A stretch of 64,000 nt of DNA from Heterohyrax brucei (lineage: Eukaryota > Chordata > Mammalia > Hyracoidea > Procaviidae): the NCBI GenBank assembly GCA_028571685.1, contig CM053143.1:197229829-197293828 (forward strand), given 5' to 3'. The stretch's first letter is position 1; the number at the start of each line of letters is the position of its first letter. The translations under genes and the position numbers were made by a program. Below the pieces are notes generated by a model that saw nothing but the letters and a program-made list of their open reading frames with translations, was not told where the DNA came from and searched no databases. Shown in pieces: positions 48,821 to 61,190 of the stretch.

Positions 48821-49310
48821 TGCAGTCTTCCTTGCCATGGCCTTGTAACTCCCACCAGGTGACTGGACACAATTGGGACAATGAGGTAATTGTGGCCACC
48901 AAGGGACTGGTCAGTTTTGCCAGCCTGCTGGGCTTGAAAGGACTCACCCCAGAGGCAGGGAGGAGAGGATCCCACCACTACCAAGGAAGAACACCCTGGA
49001 GTGGAGAGCGTGTTCTTTGAAGCTGGTCCCTGCTCTGAGAAGCTCCCAGACCCAGGAGACAGAAAACAAGCTGTAACCCTGAAGAGAGTGAGAGGTGGTG
49101 GCAAGAGACACCAGCAGGAGAGACTGCACAGTGGACTTCCCAGGCCATGGAAATGGAACGCTGTGTGCCTTTGGGCAGCAGGGTGTCTGTGAGCAAGGTT
49201 GGAAAGAGGCTGTCCTAATGGAAGAGTATCCTGAGAGTTCCTGAGCTGGAGCTGTCATCTGTGACTTCTTTAATAAACCCCCATAACTGTGAGTGTTGTC
49301 TGTGAGTTCC
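48820..49310 (+). repeat. Unclassified LTR-like interspersed repeat
   Basis: It shares CTTGCCATGGCCTTGTAACT, GTGACTGGACACAATTG and the TTTTGCCAGCC block with 59150-59890, which is itself split by a solo LTR. An AATAAACCCCCATAACTG end resembles an LTR polyadenylation region. Confidence 0.5.
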
Positions 49311-49675
49311 GTGCGGCCACTGCCGTGAATGACCAGAAGCTGCCGAGGAGTGAGCGTACTGTGGGAGGGACAGCTGGTGGTGTCAGGGTGGTGAGGATGA
49401 CAGGTAGCAGAGGGGACTTGTCTGGTGCCCCTCTCCTGGGGTCCGCCTTGGGCCGCTGGTCTTGACTCTGCTCCCACCTGGCGAACTCAGAGGAAGGCAG
49501 GTGCCACCCCAAACCAGTTTAACAAACAGTATCTGTTTCCTAAGTTATTGATGTATTATCTGCTCGAATCCCTGTCAGAATATTAATTAGAACTTCATGT
49601 GTTTCCTGTTACTTCTGTCTTAGCCTTTAAAAAGTCTTGTTACTTGGTCTCCTTTCTTTCATGTTGAAAGCATGT

Positions 49676-50082
49676 CTCTTAGTTTCCTAACTCTGCTGTG
49701 ACATAAATACCACAAGGGGGTGGCTTGAAAGAACAGAAATGTATTTTCTCACAATGCTGGGTATTGGCTATAGGGGAAGGCTGTCTCTCAGTTGGCTCTG
49801 GGGAAGATCTTTGTCTCTTTCAGCTTCTGTGTGCCAGTGTTCCTTGGTTCCTCAGGGATCTCCCAGTGGCATCTGTCTTTCTCCACTGGTGCTTGCTTTT
49901 CTCTGTGTCTGTGCTGCTCTTTATACCACTCAGAAGTGGTTAGATTTGGGACACACCCTACACAATGTGGTCTAATTAACCCAACAAAGAAAGTCCTATT
50001 CCCAAATGGGACTACACCACAGGTTGGGATTTTGACACAGATTTTTGGGTGTACACAATTATACCCAGCCGTGGGTTAATAA
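49676..50082 (-). mobile_element. MLT1-like LTR, antisense
   Basis: The plus strand reads TAGTTTCCTAACTCTGCTGT, GACATAAATACCACAAG and further on TGGGTGTACACAATTATACC, the reverse complement of an MLT1-type LTR (TGTAATGGGTTGAATTGTGTC...GTTTGTGGTA). Position 49675 or just before is the likely end. Confidence 0.65.
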
Positions 50083-50319
50083 AATGGTGAATTATGCGTC
50101 ATGCTATGGGATCTTCCAACTGTCAAATCATGGAGGTCTTTTTTCGTGAGAGCATTCAATTTCTTTGGAAATTTTTTTGTCTTTTAGCCTGGGGAGTAAA
50201 CATCTGGCTGCAAGTAGTCACCCAGCAGAAGTATGTTTGTATTTTTTGTTACTCCTTCAGGATTTTGGTTAATCCCGTCTGCTGTTAGTCCTTCAGTTTC
50301 CTCTTCTGCATGGCATTTC

Positions 50320-50664
50320 TGGAATGTATATTGTGAGCATCAGAGCACCTTCCCTGGCACCTATATTGTGAGCGTCGGTGCCCTGCCCCAGGCACTTATA
50401 TTGTGAGCGTCAATGCCCCATCCTTGGCACCTATATTGTGAGCCTTGGTGCCCCACCCCTGGCACTTATACTGTGAGCGTCAGTGCCCTGTCCGTGGCAC
50501 CTATATCGTGAGCCTCGATGCCCCATCGGTGGCACTTATATTGGGAGCCTCGGTGCTTAATCCCTGGTACCCATACTGTGAGCCTTGGTGCTCCATCCCT
50601 GGCTCCTATATTGGGAGCATCGGTGTTCCATCCCTGGTACCCATACTGTGAGCATCGGGGCTCC
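50320..50664. repeat. 35-bp minisatellite, about ten units
   Basis: Units vary around GGCACCTATATTGTGAGCGT followed by CGGTGCCCCATCCTT. Because 35 is not a multiple of three, every frame runs through it and gives repetitive open frames on both strands; these are not genes. Confidence 0.92.
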
Positions 50665-52133
<1,469 letters not shown>

Positions 52134-53330
52134 GCCACTGAAAAGGACCGGGCAGTGAAAGAGACACTGATGAAGTGGAAAGGATAAATTTTTGTTTTTT
52201 ACATGCCAAGTGAGAAAAGCTTACTGTGTTCCTGTATGGCAAGCTTTTCCAGAAATATTTTTTTGCTTAAATTCAGTTAAGCCACTTAGAATAATACCCT
52301 TAAAATATCTAATTTTATCCAGGCCCTTTAGCAAACTATGTGGTAATGATGACTGAGAATTGTTACAATCTTGTGCAAAAATTGTACAATGTTGGATGAT
52401 TCAGAAAAATTGTATTTGGGATGAAGTAAACGATTGCTTTATTAATTTGATGTAACTATCAGAACAAAGTTTAAGTTCACGGTCTGCTAGTAGAGTCAGA
52501 ATTGTCTCTGATTGTGTGTGACTGTGAGAGGGACTGAATTTTTGCCATGTTTCTATGTAACAGCTGGGTGGTATGAAAAATGAACTTTAGTAACAGAAAG
52601 GAGGAGAAAATTTGGTATTAACATTTTTATAAATCCCTCCCCTCACCCCCCAATAAGCTTGTTATGTGGATTTCTGCCAGTTCCTTCAAATCTATTGCTG
52701 GAAACGTCCTACAGTGAGTCCTAATTGGTGTTGTATTCCTCCACGGGGAACAGAAGTTTCTATTGTAAATCTTTAGAAAGCAGGGTAGAATCTTAGGGAT
52801 TTAGGACAGGGTCTGGGCATAGAGCAAAGCTCTAGGCTGCAGCCCCAAGACCTGTTTCAGTGGAAATCAATAAAACAGTCAGTACTTGGAACCTTACATA
52901 CAGCTCACTGTGCTGATTAAACAGGAGCAAGAATTGCTCATAGGGACTTTGCACGGGAGGAAACAACATAAAGCTAGTAGTATGACTGGGGCAATATGGT
53001 GCCACCTGCTTTAACAGGAGAAACTTTTGCTGATGTGAGGGAACCAGAAAGTACTTCACATGGGAGGTGGTGTTTCAGAGGTTCCTCACCTCCCAGGGAC
53101 ATTCTCATTACTTGCAGATGCTGGGCATTGCAGGGGAGGGGAGAAGAGGAACTGGAGATGGAGTTCCCCTAACCGGGCTCAGAGCACCCAGGGAGACCCT
53201 GGTACTAACAGATGACCCTCGCACATCCCACCCATTTCCAGAAAGGCTCTTTTTAATCTAGCAGCAGGTCTCATCGCCCCAGCAGCCCCAGATCACTGAG
53301 TCTCAAGGCTGCAGAGGAAAACAAAGAATA
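52134..53330. other. Flank of the ARL14-like copy, nothing else recognised
   Basis: It may contain old 3' UTR sequence of the ARL14-like gene. No other family resemblance found. Confidence 0.35.
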
Positions 53331-53334
53331 AACA

Positions 53335-53560
53335 AAGTGCGAAGGCAGTGGTGGCTCAGGGGCAGAATTCTTGCCCTCCATGTAGGAGACACAGGTTCAA
53401 TTCCCCACCAGTGCACTGGAGCACAGCCGCCAGAGTCAAGCTTCCAGAGGCCTCAGTATTGTTACCTAAGACAGGCTAGGAAGAGAGGCCTGGTGATCTA
53501 CTTTCAAAAAATGCCACCAGTGTAAACTCTCTGGATCACAGCAGTCTGACCTTACTGTGT
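53335..53560 (+). mobile_element. tRNA-Gly-derived SINE
   Basis: GCAGTGGTGGCTCAGGGGCA, GAATTCTTGCCCTCCATG and ACAGGTTCAATTCCCCACC keep the tRNA-Gly order (A box, anticodon arm, B box). The non-tRNA body runs to about 53560. The counterpart at 43490-43712 is in the other orientation. Confidence 0.8.
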
Positions 53561-53764
53561 CCAAGATTGGCATCAGCTAGGGACAAGAATCCTGTGGTTA
53601 CAACCTCAATACATGAGGTGCCAGCCTTGGTTTCCTGGCATGGTTTCCTTTTCTATCTTCGCCGCCATCTGTTGAGCAAAGATCTGTGTGCCTCAGAACG
53701 GAGGCCCACGCACCATGACGGCTTATCTGGTTGCAGAGGTTGTGCTAAACAACGTTGTGTCTTT

Positions 53765-53945
53765 TCTCCAGTTTTCACAACTGCCCTGGAAAAATAAACA
53801 TTATTTCAGTTTTACAGATGAGAGTACTGAGACTAAGCACGGTTGAACAAAACTCACAAAAACAAAACCAAAAAGCCTTGGTATTTTAACTGAGGAGTAG
53901 CTGACTCAAGATTCAAACTCAGGTGTACCTGACTCCAAGGCTGCA
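53765..53945 (+). mobile_element. MIR-like SINE fragment
   Basis: CATTATTTCAGTTTTACAGA, TGAGAGTACTGAGACTAAG and ATTCAAACTCAGGTGTACCT follow the order of the MIR core and 3' part. Confidence 0.6.
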
Positions 53946-53959
53946 CTGTAAATGTCCTT

Positions 53960-54128
53960 TCACAGAAACCCAACCCTCTGCTGTCCAGTTGATGTCGACT
54001 CTTTTAAGAGACCCAGTGGGACAGAGCAGAGCGGCCTCGTAGAGTTTCCAAGGAGTGTCTGGTGCGTTCAAACTGCCGACCTTTGGGTTAGCAGCTGTAG
54101 CACTTAACCAGTCTGCCACCTCGGCCCT
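53960..54128 (-). mobile_element. AfroSINE
   Basis: Plus-strand CCAGTTGATGTCGACTCTTT (tail reversed), AACTGCCGACCTTTGGGTTA and GCAGCTGTAGCACTTAACCA (head reversed). Confidence 0.8.
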
Positions 54129-54290
54129 ACGCATAAGGGATGTTCTGACTTCAACGCATATTTACAACCCATGATGAAGATGAAATCCAGATGGCATATG
54201 TTACTTTTAGAGTAAAAAGAGTATTTGAAAAAAAATAAAACAGGCAAAATAAATTAAATGCAAAAAGAGAGTTAGAGGAAACATGCTGAT

Positions 54291-54864
54291 TGTGGTGGTC
54301 AGGATTATGTCAACTTGGCTACTACATATTTGGCTGCTGTATTAAGTAGCAGGGCGGGGTTTGTGGTGGCTCCCCGCCCGTCGGCTCTCATCTCCCGACC
54401 TTTCACTAGGTAGCTCACGTGGCCAGGAGCTCCTGCTCTCTTCTTCCAGCGTCTGGGTCCGGGACTTGAGCTAGCAGCTGTTGGACTCATCAGTCCTTAC
54501 AGTCGGCACTTGAGAATCCTGCTCCCTGACCTGCCGACCCGAGGTTCGCCAGCCTCTGCCTGCTTCTGCTCCCTGACCTGCTGATCCTGGTTTTGCCAGC
54601 CTCTGTCGCTTCGTCTCACCACCAGCTTGGGATCCACTGACCTACACAACCAGTGATCTAGAACTCTGGTCTCTGACTTGCTGACCTTGGGTTCCTCAGC
54701 TTCCGTGGCCACGTGAGGCTTGTGCCAGAGCTTGGGACATTCAGCTTCTGTGGTTACATGAGCTGTTTCCTATATTTGTATCTATCTATCTATATATTAT
54801 AAATCTTTCCTTGTACCTACACGTGTTACTGGTTTTGCTTCCCTAGAAAACCCAGCCTAAGACA
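54291..54864 (+). mobile_element. Complete ERVL/MLT2-like solo LTR
   Basis: It starts TGTGGTGGTCAGGATTATGT and ends CCAGCCTAAGACA. A perfect 5-bp target duplication CTGAT is at 54286-54290 and 54865-54869. It is the best intact reference for the copies at 1490 and 30660. Confidence 0.92.
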
Positions 54865-54869
54865 CTGAT

Positions 54870-55685
54870 TAACAGGAAAAAAGAGAGTTTCTAATTTTAG
54901 GATAGTTTGAGATGGTGTGTTAAATGCTTCATAGTAGAGTTTTTCCTGTTTCATAAAACTATTAAAATCTCAAATATGCACCTGAAAAAATATATCTTCC
55001 CTTATTATTTTTCCTGTGTGTGTTTCATTGAATCTTCCTTAATGTTAAAAAGAGGAGTCACAGAAGTATTCCTTAGGAAAGTATCTGGATAGAAAATGTC
55101 TTCTTAGGTTCCTAAATATTTTGACAGTTGCAGTGCAGTCAAGTCCCTTGTGGCTCAGTCTTAGCAAAGAGTCTGGAGATTCACTTCAAACAATTCATGT
55201 AAGAAAGCCCCTGGGTATGTGTGATGGGTAAAGTGGCAGATATATTCCTGACGTGGAGCAGAACTCAGAAAGTAGCCTTTTCCTGTGTCTGTCATGGCAG
55301 CATCGTGGTACAGCAGCTATTCCCAGAAACATGCACACTCTCTTCCCTCCTCTCCTTTCTTCCCTGGGATGCAGTCTCGTTTCCTCCATCAGTCAGTTGC
55401 TTCCTTTTCAGTAGAACTGTGACCAGTCTTTCCTTTCTTTGGCTGGCCTCTCCTGTTCTCTCCACCTCTAGTCTCTCTACCCTGACACACTCTCTACCCT
55501 TGGTGAGTGATAGGGCCGAGAACTGGGGGTGGAAAAAAAAGACATAAGTGAATCATATTGAAAAACATTCTTTGGTGGGTGAAGGAGACAGGAACGAGGC
55601 TGTGGGCGCTCATGCTTTGATGCTATTGCTGGAGTGCTTTTTGTTCTCTGTCATCTGTCTGTCACACAGCAAAACTGTTTTCCCT
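54870..55685. other. No gene recognised
   Basis: Intergenic; a short RTE-like tail trace near 55125-55165 only. Confidence 0.35.
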
Positions 55686-55689
55686 CCAC

Positions 55690-56350
55690 GGTGATCTTTT
55701 TTTTAATTGTAGAAAAGTATATTTATGTAAAATTTGATACTTTATCATTTTTAAGTGCACAGTTAATTGACATTAATTATATTTCCAATGCTGTGCAACC
55801 ATCCCCTGTATTTATTTCCATTCATCACCCCAGACAGAAACTCTGCACCCATTTAGCAGTAACTCTGTCTTTCCCCTCCCCACAGGCCCTGTTATCCACT
55901 AATAACCTTTTGTCTCTACATATTTGCATATTTTAGATGTTTCACACAAATGCTGTCATACAATATTTGGCCTTTATCATCTGGCTTATCAGTGTTTTCA
56001 AGGTTCATCCATGTTGTAGCATGTATCAGAACTTCATTTCTCTTTATGACTCGATAACATTCTGTGGTACATATACATATAAACATATGTATATGTATAC
56101 AGGGCCCTGGTAGCATGTCGTTAAGTGTTGGGCTGCTAACCAAACGATCGGCTGTTCAAATCCATCAGCTGCCCCTTGGAGACTACAGGGCAGTTCTCCT
56201 CTGTCCTATAGAGTCTCTGTGAGTTGGAATTGACTGCAACAGGTTTGGTTACACCACATTTTTATGTATTTATTCATCCATCTGTTGATAGGCATTCAGG
56301 TTGTTTTCATATTTGGGCTGTTGTGAATAATGCTGCAATGAACATAGGTC
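55690..56350 (-). mobile_element. Antisense L1 3' region, split by an AfroSINE
   Basis: TGCTGTGCAACCATCCCC, TTCCATTCATCACCCC and TCTGTTGATAGGCATTCAGG then TGTTGTGAATAATGCTGC are typical of the antisense of older mammalian L1 3' ends. Interruption by the SINE at 56100-56252. Confidence 0.75.
56100..56252 (+). mobile_element. AfroSINE inserted in L1
   Basis: CAGGGCCCTGGTAGCATG head, GGCTGCTAACCAAACGATC, TGTTCAAATCCATCAGC B-box region, and GTGAGTTGGAATTGACTGCA tail. Confidence 0.85.
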
Positions 56351-56566
56351 ACATGTATCTATTTGAGTTCCTGCTTTTAATTCTTTTTGGTGTAGGCTGA
56401 CACACCAGGTGTTGTGGATCAACCAGTGCATCACACGTGTGGCACTCTGGTAGCAATGAGTACACTTAAAACCCAGACCTTGTGTTTTTGAATATCATTA
56501 TTTCACTCTGAAAGGAGCCAAAGCACCTACAGAAATGGCAGGTCTGAGGCAAGTGAAGCAGAAGGT

Positions 56567-57061
56567 TATGATGGTTAAAATGTGTGTCAGCTTGGCCGGA
56601 CCGTGATTCTCAGTGTTTGTGTGTGACAACTCCCATGACAGGATTTCCTCTGAGTGGTCAGTCACCTGAAAGGGAGATTCCTTGGGGATGTAACCTGCAT
56701 CTGAAGATAAATGGACATTCTGAGTTTGCCGTTTTTGGATCTTGCACCCACGTCTTGTTCTTCTGACCTCCGGTCCTTCGGACCTGAGCTAGCAGCTTAC
56801 CTGCTGACCTTGGGGTTGTTGACCTTCACAGCGTGTGAACAAGACCCTACTCTCTAACTGCTGATCTTGGGTTTGCAGCCCCTGCAGCTGTGTGAATCAG
56901 GAGCAGCCTCTATCCTGATCCATGGACTTGGGACATTCCAGCCTCTACCATCACATTAGCTAATTCCTTGATACAAATCTCTCTCTCTCTCCATGTATGT
57001 ATGTATGTATATACATCTATATATACATGTTTTGCTTCTCTAGAGAAATCAGCCTAAGACA
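56567..57061 (+). mobile_element. ERVL/MLT2-like LTR
   Basis: It starts TATGATGGTTAAAATGTGTG (expected TGTGATGG) and ends AGAAATCAGCCTAAGACA. Flanks AAGGT at 56562-56566 and ATGGT at 57062-57066 match at four of five bases. It includes a CT and TATG microsatellite near 56985-57025. Confidence 0.75.
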
Positions 57062-57289
57062 ATGGTGAACCTGTAATCTCTTGTGCCAGAAAACAAGAAA
57101 GAAATAAAAGGCTGATGGAGTTAGGTCAAAAGTTACAGGAGTAGCTTAAAGTGTCTCCTACTGGCCAAAGTTGAGACAACCTGATTATGAATTCATAAAA
57201 ATAAAACAAGCAAACAAAAGAGAAAAACCATGAGTCCGTAGTAACATTCCTATAAAACAAAGAATCAGAAAGGGACACGCAATAATAAA

Positions 57290-57730
57290 GATCAAGACGC
57301 ACGCTGGGGCCGCCCGGAAGCGGAAGAGGCGGAGGCTCGCCGGCCGCACTGACGTCACGTCGCCCGTGCCCGCCACACCCCCCGACGCTGGCGGCGCCAC
57401 GCGGGTGACCCGGGGGCGGGCGGTGGTCTAGCGTCGCCCCCGACCCACCCGGCGTGCCGGCGCCACGCCCGTCCCGGCCTTGCAGCGCGCCTGCGTCCCT
57501 CCCGGCTGCCGGCGTCTCCGGGAACCCCGGAAGCTGCTTCTCCAGGGGACCGGAGGGGGAGGCGTTCGGACCCGGGGGCGGTTGGGCCGGCGTGAAGCCG
57601 GTGGCTTTGGCCTCCGTAGGGGAACGCAGCGGGAGAGTTCCTGTAGACCGCTGGCAGTCAGGGATTGGTGGGTCCCCGGAGCCGCGTAGGCACTGCTTTA
57701 GATTGGGTGGTGGAAGAACTTCCGAAGGGT
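57290..57730. promoter_or_regulatory. CpG island with CRE and ETS-like sites; candidate promoter
   Basis: This is the only strongly GC-rich, CpG-dense stretch in the window, within AT-rich surroundings. It holds a consensus cAMP-response element TGACGTCA at 57351-57358 and CCGGAAGC (ETS-like) at about 57313, with many GGGCGG-type boxes. No TATA box is obvious. A possible donor (AAGGTAAGAC near 58258) and acceptor (TTTCCTGCAG at 58442-58451) lie downstream on plus, but the product is unknown. A 211-codon minus-strand frame across the island is probably a base-composition artefact. Confidence 0.65.
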
Positions 57731-59150
57731 TGTGTGCGCGCGCTGTGTACTCTTGACCCACTCGCTTTTCAACCCAGCCTGTCAGTTACCGGCTAATTAT
57801 TAAAAACGTAAATCACAGCTGTATCTACGTATATACAGGGATCCTGTTGGGTCTAGTTGGGAACACTTTTCTCTCCTTGATGTGTAAAACTAAAGGCTTG
57901 TACCTCTGCCCTTAGGGAACCAAACTAAAGGGGAATTACTAGAATTGCCCAAACCCCCTCAGGTTGTTAATTTGAAATAGTATAGGATACCTGGTGGACA
58001 GAAGGAGATTATTGCCTTGATTCCGGTACAAATACCGAACATAGCATTAAGGGATTGAAACGAAAGCTACTGCGCCAACGTGGGCCACCGAGTTCTACTT
58101 CATCCGTCCAACCGGCACACTCTGCAGCCCCCAGCGGGAAGCAGTGGGCAAGAAACGCCTTGTGAAATGGACATTTCCTGTTGCGTACCACCCTTAGGGC
58201 AACAGTTTGATAGAGCTGGAATGGACAGTTGAGACATTGGTCATCCAAAAGAGAGAAGGTAAGACATGAAGGGCTGCCCCACGTAGGTTCCCCTGTGCAT
58301 GCTCGCTCTCAGCATGAGGGGGACAAAGGGAGGGTCACCACTGGACGGATTGCTGTGCTTCCGTGGAGGTCTGGGGAAAAAGGATGGGGCAGAATGCTGG
58401 TGCCATTGCACAGTTCTTCCCCGCATCAAGAACACTGTTTTTTCCTGCAGGGATGAAGCTGCAGGTGCCGGAAGCACAGGTGGTCCTTAAGCAAGAGACT
58501 GTAACTATACCCCTGAACGTGGGTGCCAGAATTCCCAAGGGCCTGATGGCTTGTGCCTTTTCTCCCTCTTCCAGCATTGGGGTCGACAGTGCTGCAGTAC
58601 TGCCCAACAGGTGGAATAGCTCACCAGTGCTGTTTATTTTGTACCCCCGCCCAACTTGAATGGGAGTGGACGGAGGGGGAAGTACTTGTTACAGGGGTCT
58701 TACTACCAGCACTTTGGACTAGCACGCAGCAGCTGAACCTGATGTTCCTTCCTAGGAAAGAAAAATTTGGGGTTTTCCCAAAATGAACAAAATAAATGAA
58801 AATTGGAAAGAAGAAGAAATAAGCTGAAGGTAAAGGCATGAAGAAATGGGTTATGCAGCGGAGGAAACCTAATGTGGTGATACTGCAAGAGAGACTCAGA
58901 GTAAGGGAATGATGTTTTCAGTTGAACTTTGTCAGAGGCCAGAGAGGGTGAAGACGAGATGACTGTTGGAGAACCTAAGCACATCAAATGGAAATCCACA
59001 GCCGACTTGAATGGCTGGTACTTAAGTATCGCTCTTGGGACTTTTTGCCTTATTAGAGGACTAGTTGTTAATGACTGTTTTGACTGGTAAAGTGAGTGAG
59101 AGAAGCAAGTTATTTTCCAAATATGAAAGAACCGTGTCTAGAGAAGCCGG
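57731..59150. other. Possible 5' part of an unknown gene; no exon assigned
   Basis: Non-repetitive-looking DNA downstream of the CpG island with splice-like signals at 58258 and 58451. No known domain is readable in the short frames. Confidence 0.3.
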
Positions 59151-59890
59151 TAGGTGGCCTTTCTAGCCATGGTCTTGTGACTGCCACCTAGGTGATTGGG
59201 TGGAATTGTGCAAATAAGATAATTGTGTTTGTCATGGGTTGACTTGTGTCCCTCCAAAAATATGTGTAGCTTTGTGGCTGGGCTATGATTCCCGGTATCT
59301 TGTGGCTGTCCTCCATTTTGTGGTTTTCCTCTGCTGTATGTTAAAGGATTAGGGTGGGGCTGTAAATCCCTTCATAGGATCACCTCCCTGCTCCACTGTA
59401 AAGGGAGTTTCCCTGGAGCATGGCCTGCCCTACCCTTAATCCTTTCATCCTATGAGAGATAAAAAGGACAGAGAAGCAGGCTGAGAATTGGGAACCTCGT
59501 ACCATCAAGGAAGCAGCACCGGGAGAAGAGCGTGTCCTTCAGACCTGAGATTCCTGTGCCAAGATGCTCCCTGGTCAAAGACTGTTGCAATAGCAGACTT
59601 TCCTCTAGAGCCGACAAGGGGAAGGCCATCCCCTGGAGCAGACACTCTGAATACGGACTTCCAGCCTACTGGACTATGTAAGAATAAACCTTCCTTTGTT
59701 AAAGCCGCCTACTCCGTGGTATTTCTGTTAGAGCAGCCCTAGCTGACTAAAACAGTGTTCTACTGAGAGTATTGGGCAGTTTTGCCTTAAAATCGAGCTT
59801 GTTTCAGAGCAGAGAGGAGAGCTCACCATCACCAAAGAAGGAGAGACCCATAGCAGACTGGGAGCAGAGGCCCACAGGAGACAATACGGT
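59150..59890 (+). repeat. Unclassified LTR-like repeat, split by a solo LTR
   Basis: It matches 48820-49310 on both sides of the insert (AGCCATGGTCTTGTGACTGC before; GGGCAGTTTTGCCTTAAAAT after). Confidence 0.5.
59230..59754 (+). mobile_element. Solo ERVL-MaLR-type LTR
   Basis: It starts TGTCATGGGTTGAC and ends CTAAAACA. A perfect 5-bp target duplication GTGTT is at 59225-59229 and 59755-59759. Confidence 0.92.
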
Positions 59891-61190
59891 TTCTTTTCAT
59901 ACCAGTGTCAGAGTATTTATTTGTCATCCTCCAAGTCCTTACTCAAGTTGAAACAATCAATATCAACTACTAATAAAAAGCAAGATTAATTGTTAGTTAT
60001 CATGGGGTGACACCATTAGGCAGCTTTTCTTCATTAACTAGTTATAATATTGTTGTTTACTGATGCTTTTTTAGCTCCTTTTTATTGTTGCAGACTACAA
60101 TTTAAGACTGCTTAACATACACTGATGTGATAATAGTCTGTAATTAAATCTTCAAGTATCCTGGTCACAGCACGTTAAAAGTAAAGCAGTCAGTGAGGTC
60201 CCTGTCAGCGATGCCCTGGAGCCTGCTGGTGGGAAACATGCAGACCATGACGATGTGGAGTCGGGGACAGCCATCAGCTGGATAGTCCCCCAGGTGTGAA
60301 GATGGCTAGGCGATCTCTCTGGTGTCGTAATTCTCGATGACTTATGGGGTCAGCCAAGCCCAACTAGTCTTCATAAATATGAAGAAACTCCTGTCCTAGA
60401 GTGACGTCATGTCCTGGTTTTCCTGGTAACTGCTTGCTCCAGTATAGTCATTAACAGTGTACATTTCCACTCTCAAACACGTTTTCATAGTATGCAGTAA
60501 ATTATATGGTCTTGCTGCTTTTAAGCCAAACTGGGCTTTGATGGAAATTTCGTTTAAAGTCCAGTTCTCCTCACCCACCATGAAATAAGACTGTATGGAT
60601 TTGACTGATGAATATTTATTGAGTGCCTGCAGTTAAAGAAAGACATCCTTATTGAAGAAAGTCTTTAGTTACACTTCCTGATATGAAACTGTGTGGCAAA
60701 CACAGTCATGTACCTTCTGTGTAGCCCCTATTTTGATTCCAGCTCATATGCCCTCACTCCGAGACAATGGCAGGCACACAGCCTGACACTGGTCTTTCTA
60801 GCATCCAAATCTGGTGTTGGAAGAGTGTCTTCTGTTTAAAATCGTCAGTATATGCTTTGGGATAAGGTCAAAACTGATAGCGCAGGAGGGACTCCACATT
60901 TGTGTACTAGCCAAGCCAGCCAAGGACCTACTAATTTGTTCATCCTCCTATTTTTGCATGGTAAAACCTTGTTACTTATGATTCTTCCAGATGAATCTAC
61001 TGGCCAGTCCCCATGCTTCCTTAATTTTTCACTTCTGTGTGCCTCTCTTTGCACATGCCATTTCCTAGGGTTTAAGTATCTTTCTGTATCAATTCTAAGT
61101 CCCGTCAGGAAACATGATAACTTAGAAATAGTGAGTGAAAATCATTTAATGAAACTGTTAACGTGCATACACCACTCGTCTGACATCTGG
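59891..61190. other. No gene recognised
   Basis: The frame at 60852-61295 runs into RTE sequence and shows no known domain. Confidence 0.35.

Noticed and set aside
57126-57761. 211-codon minus-strand frame across the CpG island
   Set aside because: Pro/Gly/Ala-rich composition follows from GC content; no domain, and its end runs into AT-rich sequence coding for an implausible Phe/Tyr-rich tail.
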